A DNA stretch of 5,515 nucleotides, taken from the NCBI GenBank assembly GCA_028710655.1, contig JAQTTS010000160.1:1-5515 (forward strand). Direction: 5' to 3'. Both the position numbers and the translations under genes were made by a program. The stretch comes from Dehalococcoidales bacterium. GTDB taxonomy: Bacteria > Chloroflexota > Dehalococcoidia > Dehalococcoidales > UBA5760. The notes beneath the pieces are model-generated. The model did not search any database. It was not told the origin of the DNA and was given only the letters and a program-made list of their open reading frames with translations. Positions 4,569 through 5,515 of the stretch are shown piece by piece. Position 1 is the stretch's first letter. Each line of letters starts with the position of its first letter.

Positions 4569-5515
4569 TAGTCAACCCCCCATGCCTTATTAGTCTCAAA
4601 GCAGACTACCGGCTTCTCTGTCAGCTTATATATCTTCTCCGCTTGCCGTTCCGAGCTTTCAATAAATAACCTCGCGGAACTGTGCTTATAGAAATGTGCC
4701 TTGTATTCTGCAGGCCCCGGCCAATCAACACGATTTGCCATAATAAGCTCATCGTATGTAATACCGTTCCTTTTCAACCAGGCTTCGGTCTGCTCCCGGT
4801 GATCCTCCCGGCGCCAGGTGATTATTGTGCCTATATTCTGAGGTCTGATTTTTAGGGGTACAGTCTCCAACCACTCAACATACTGCCGACCAGTATCATC
4901 ACCACCGGGCCAATCCGGGCACATAATCCCATCTAAGTCCATAAACGTGTTTGGGAGATACACCGCGTCAACGTGAGTCCACTCGTAAGCCCTGGGACCG
5001 ACTAATACAGGACCGACAAAGTCTACTAATCCCATCTTCAACTTTTCATCCGGCTTCGAGGTGTAGACTGCAGCACAATAGAGCTTCTTGCCTTCCAGGT
5101 GAGGGGCAATCTGCTTTTTAGCATCCTTCATGGCCAGACCCGAAGCACAAATATCATCTACCATCAGGATGTTTTTAATGTTGTACTGCTCTTTACGGTG
5201 CTTGATACCCGGCTTGTAATTATTTATCCCCGCACAGAATGAGGTTAAGTCGGTCATGGGGATATTTCGATACATTGATATTAGATAGGCCACCATAATC
5301 CCATCTCTCGGTATCCCAACAACCAGGTCTATATCAGACGGGATTTTCGGCAGGAAATTATGGACAAGGTCGTAATTCATACGGGATAGCGAGTAGTAGG
5401 TCTTAATGGGCGGCGACTTCATTATCCAGTCAGGCTTATTCTTCTTCGGGAAGTTTAGCTTTATAAACCTGTCGTACTCGTTAGGTAAGTCGAAATCTGT
5501 CGTTTCATCGTCTAT
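4568..5515 (-). CDS. Phosphoribosyltransferase-HAD phosphatase fusion protein (5' end probably outside window)
   Basis: The frame reads from the window edge to a TAA at 4570-4568. Counting from the first internal ATG (5422) gives 284 residues; 31 more codons upstream are open and no ribosome binding site precedes that ATG, so the true start may lie outside. In 5422 numbering, residues 32-45 (DLVVGIPRDGIMVA) and 85-98 (ILMVDDICASGLAM, acidic pair D89-D90) form the type I PRTase core with its PRPP-binding motif. A HAD-like domain follows: motif I FMDLDG (D162, D164), motif II T202 in IITWRREDHREQTEAWL, a motif III lysine near K246, and motif IV around E255 (LFIESSERQAEKI). PRTases of this type transfer between PRPP and a base or other acceptor, and HAD enzymes hydrolyse phosphates; the substrates here are unknown. 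Lower GC than its neighbours suggests later acquisition: hand counts gave 47% at 4741-4800 and 42% at 5161-5220, against 62% at 3841-3900 and 58% at 3121-3180. A cytosolic enzyme and likely cargo gene, not a virion part. Confidence 0.85.
   Translation of the reverse strand: MDDETTDFDLPNEYDRFIKLNFPKKNKPDWIMKSPPIKTYYSLSRMNYDLVHNFLPKIPSDIDLVVGIPRDGIMVAYLISMYRNIPMTDLTSFCAGINNYKPGIKHRKEQYNIKNILMVDDICASGLAMKDAKKQIAPHLEGKKLYCAAVYTSKPDEKLKMGLVDFVGPVLVGPRAYEWTHVDAVYLPNTFMDLDGIMCPDWPGGDDTGRQYVEWLETVPLKIRPQNIGTIITWRREDHREQTEAWLKRNGITYDELIMANRVDWPGPAEYKAHFYKHSSARLFIESSERQAEKIYKLTEKPVVCFETNKAWGVD

Noticed and set aside
4360..4593. A plus-strand frame with the peptide AGAGVEPAISG
   Set aside because: G-A-G-V-E-P is the well-known false peptide obtained by translating the antisense of a tRNA T-arm. 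It supports the tRNA-like element rather than a gene.

Overview
The window is part of the virion-structure operon of a tailed bacteriophage or prophage (Caudoviricetes). All genes that I accept lie on the minus strand, so the operon reads from position 5515 down to 1. In that direction the order is: a PRTase-HAD enzyme (open at the right edge), a small 93-residue protein with a tRNA-like element inside it, a head-tail connector/adaptor (gp6-like), a head-closure protein, an HK97 gp10-like neck protein, a DUF3168/gp17-like tail-completion protein, the major tail tube protein, tail assembly chaperone G with its frameshift extension T, and the start of the tape measure protein (open at the left edge). 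No sheath gene lies between the completion protein and the tube, and the chaperone pair plus tape measure follow the tube directly. This is the layout of a long, non-contractile (siphovirus) tail with a type 1, HK97/SPP1-like neck. Strong Shine-Dalgarno sequences, a TTG start and an encoded CCA in the tRNA-like element point to a bacterial host. I cannot name the host, nor tell a free phage from a prophage.

Right part (about 5515-4287): the PRTase-HAD gene looks like a metabolic cargo gene inside the head/neck gene block. It is coupled by a TAATG overlap to the 93-residue gene. That gene has a typical short phage N-terminal domain, and the middle of its reading frame coincides exactly with a 75-base, CAU-anticodon tRNA-like structure.

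Middle part (4297-2632): four neck/connector genes follow with short gaps or overlaps (11-base overlap, 36-base gap, 4-base overlap, 4-base overlap), each with a visible ribosome binding site. Together they would join the portal-capsid vertex to the tail.

Left part (2631-1): a textbook intrinsic terminator with a UUCG loop lies just before the tail tube gene, which itself has the best ribosome binding site in the window. The tube protein carries a C-terminal cadherin-like/Ig-like domain. A strong GC hairpin without a T-tract separates the tube from chaperone G. G and T are joined by a predicted -1 frameshift at a CCCTTTA heptamer followed, four bases later, by a 10-bp stem. The tape measure start lies inside the end of T.

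The items most worth a second look are the tRNA-like element nested in frame within a coding region, the PRTase-HAD cargo gene, the frameshift cassette with its stem-loop, and the terminator placed upstream of a gene that should be highly expressed. No promoter, integrase, attachment site, CRISPR array or insertion sequence was seen.
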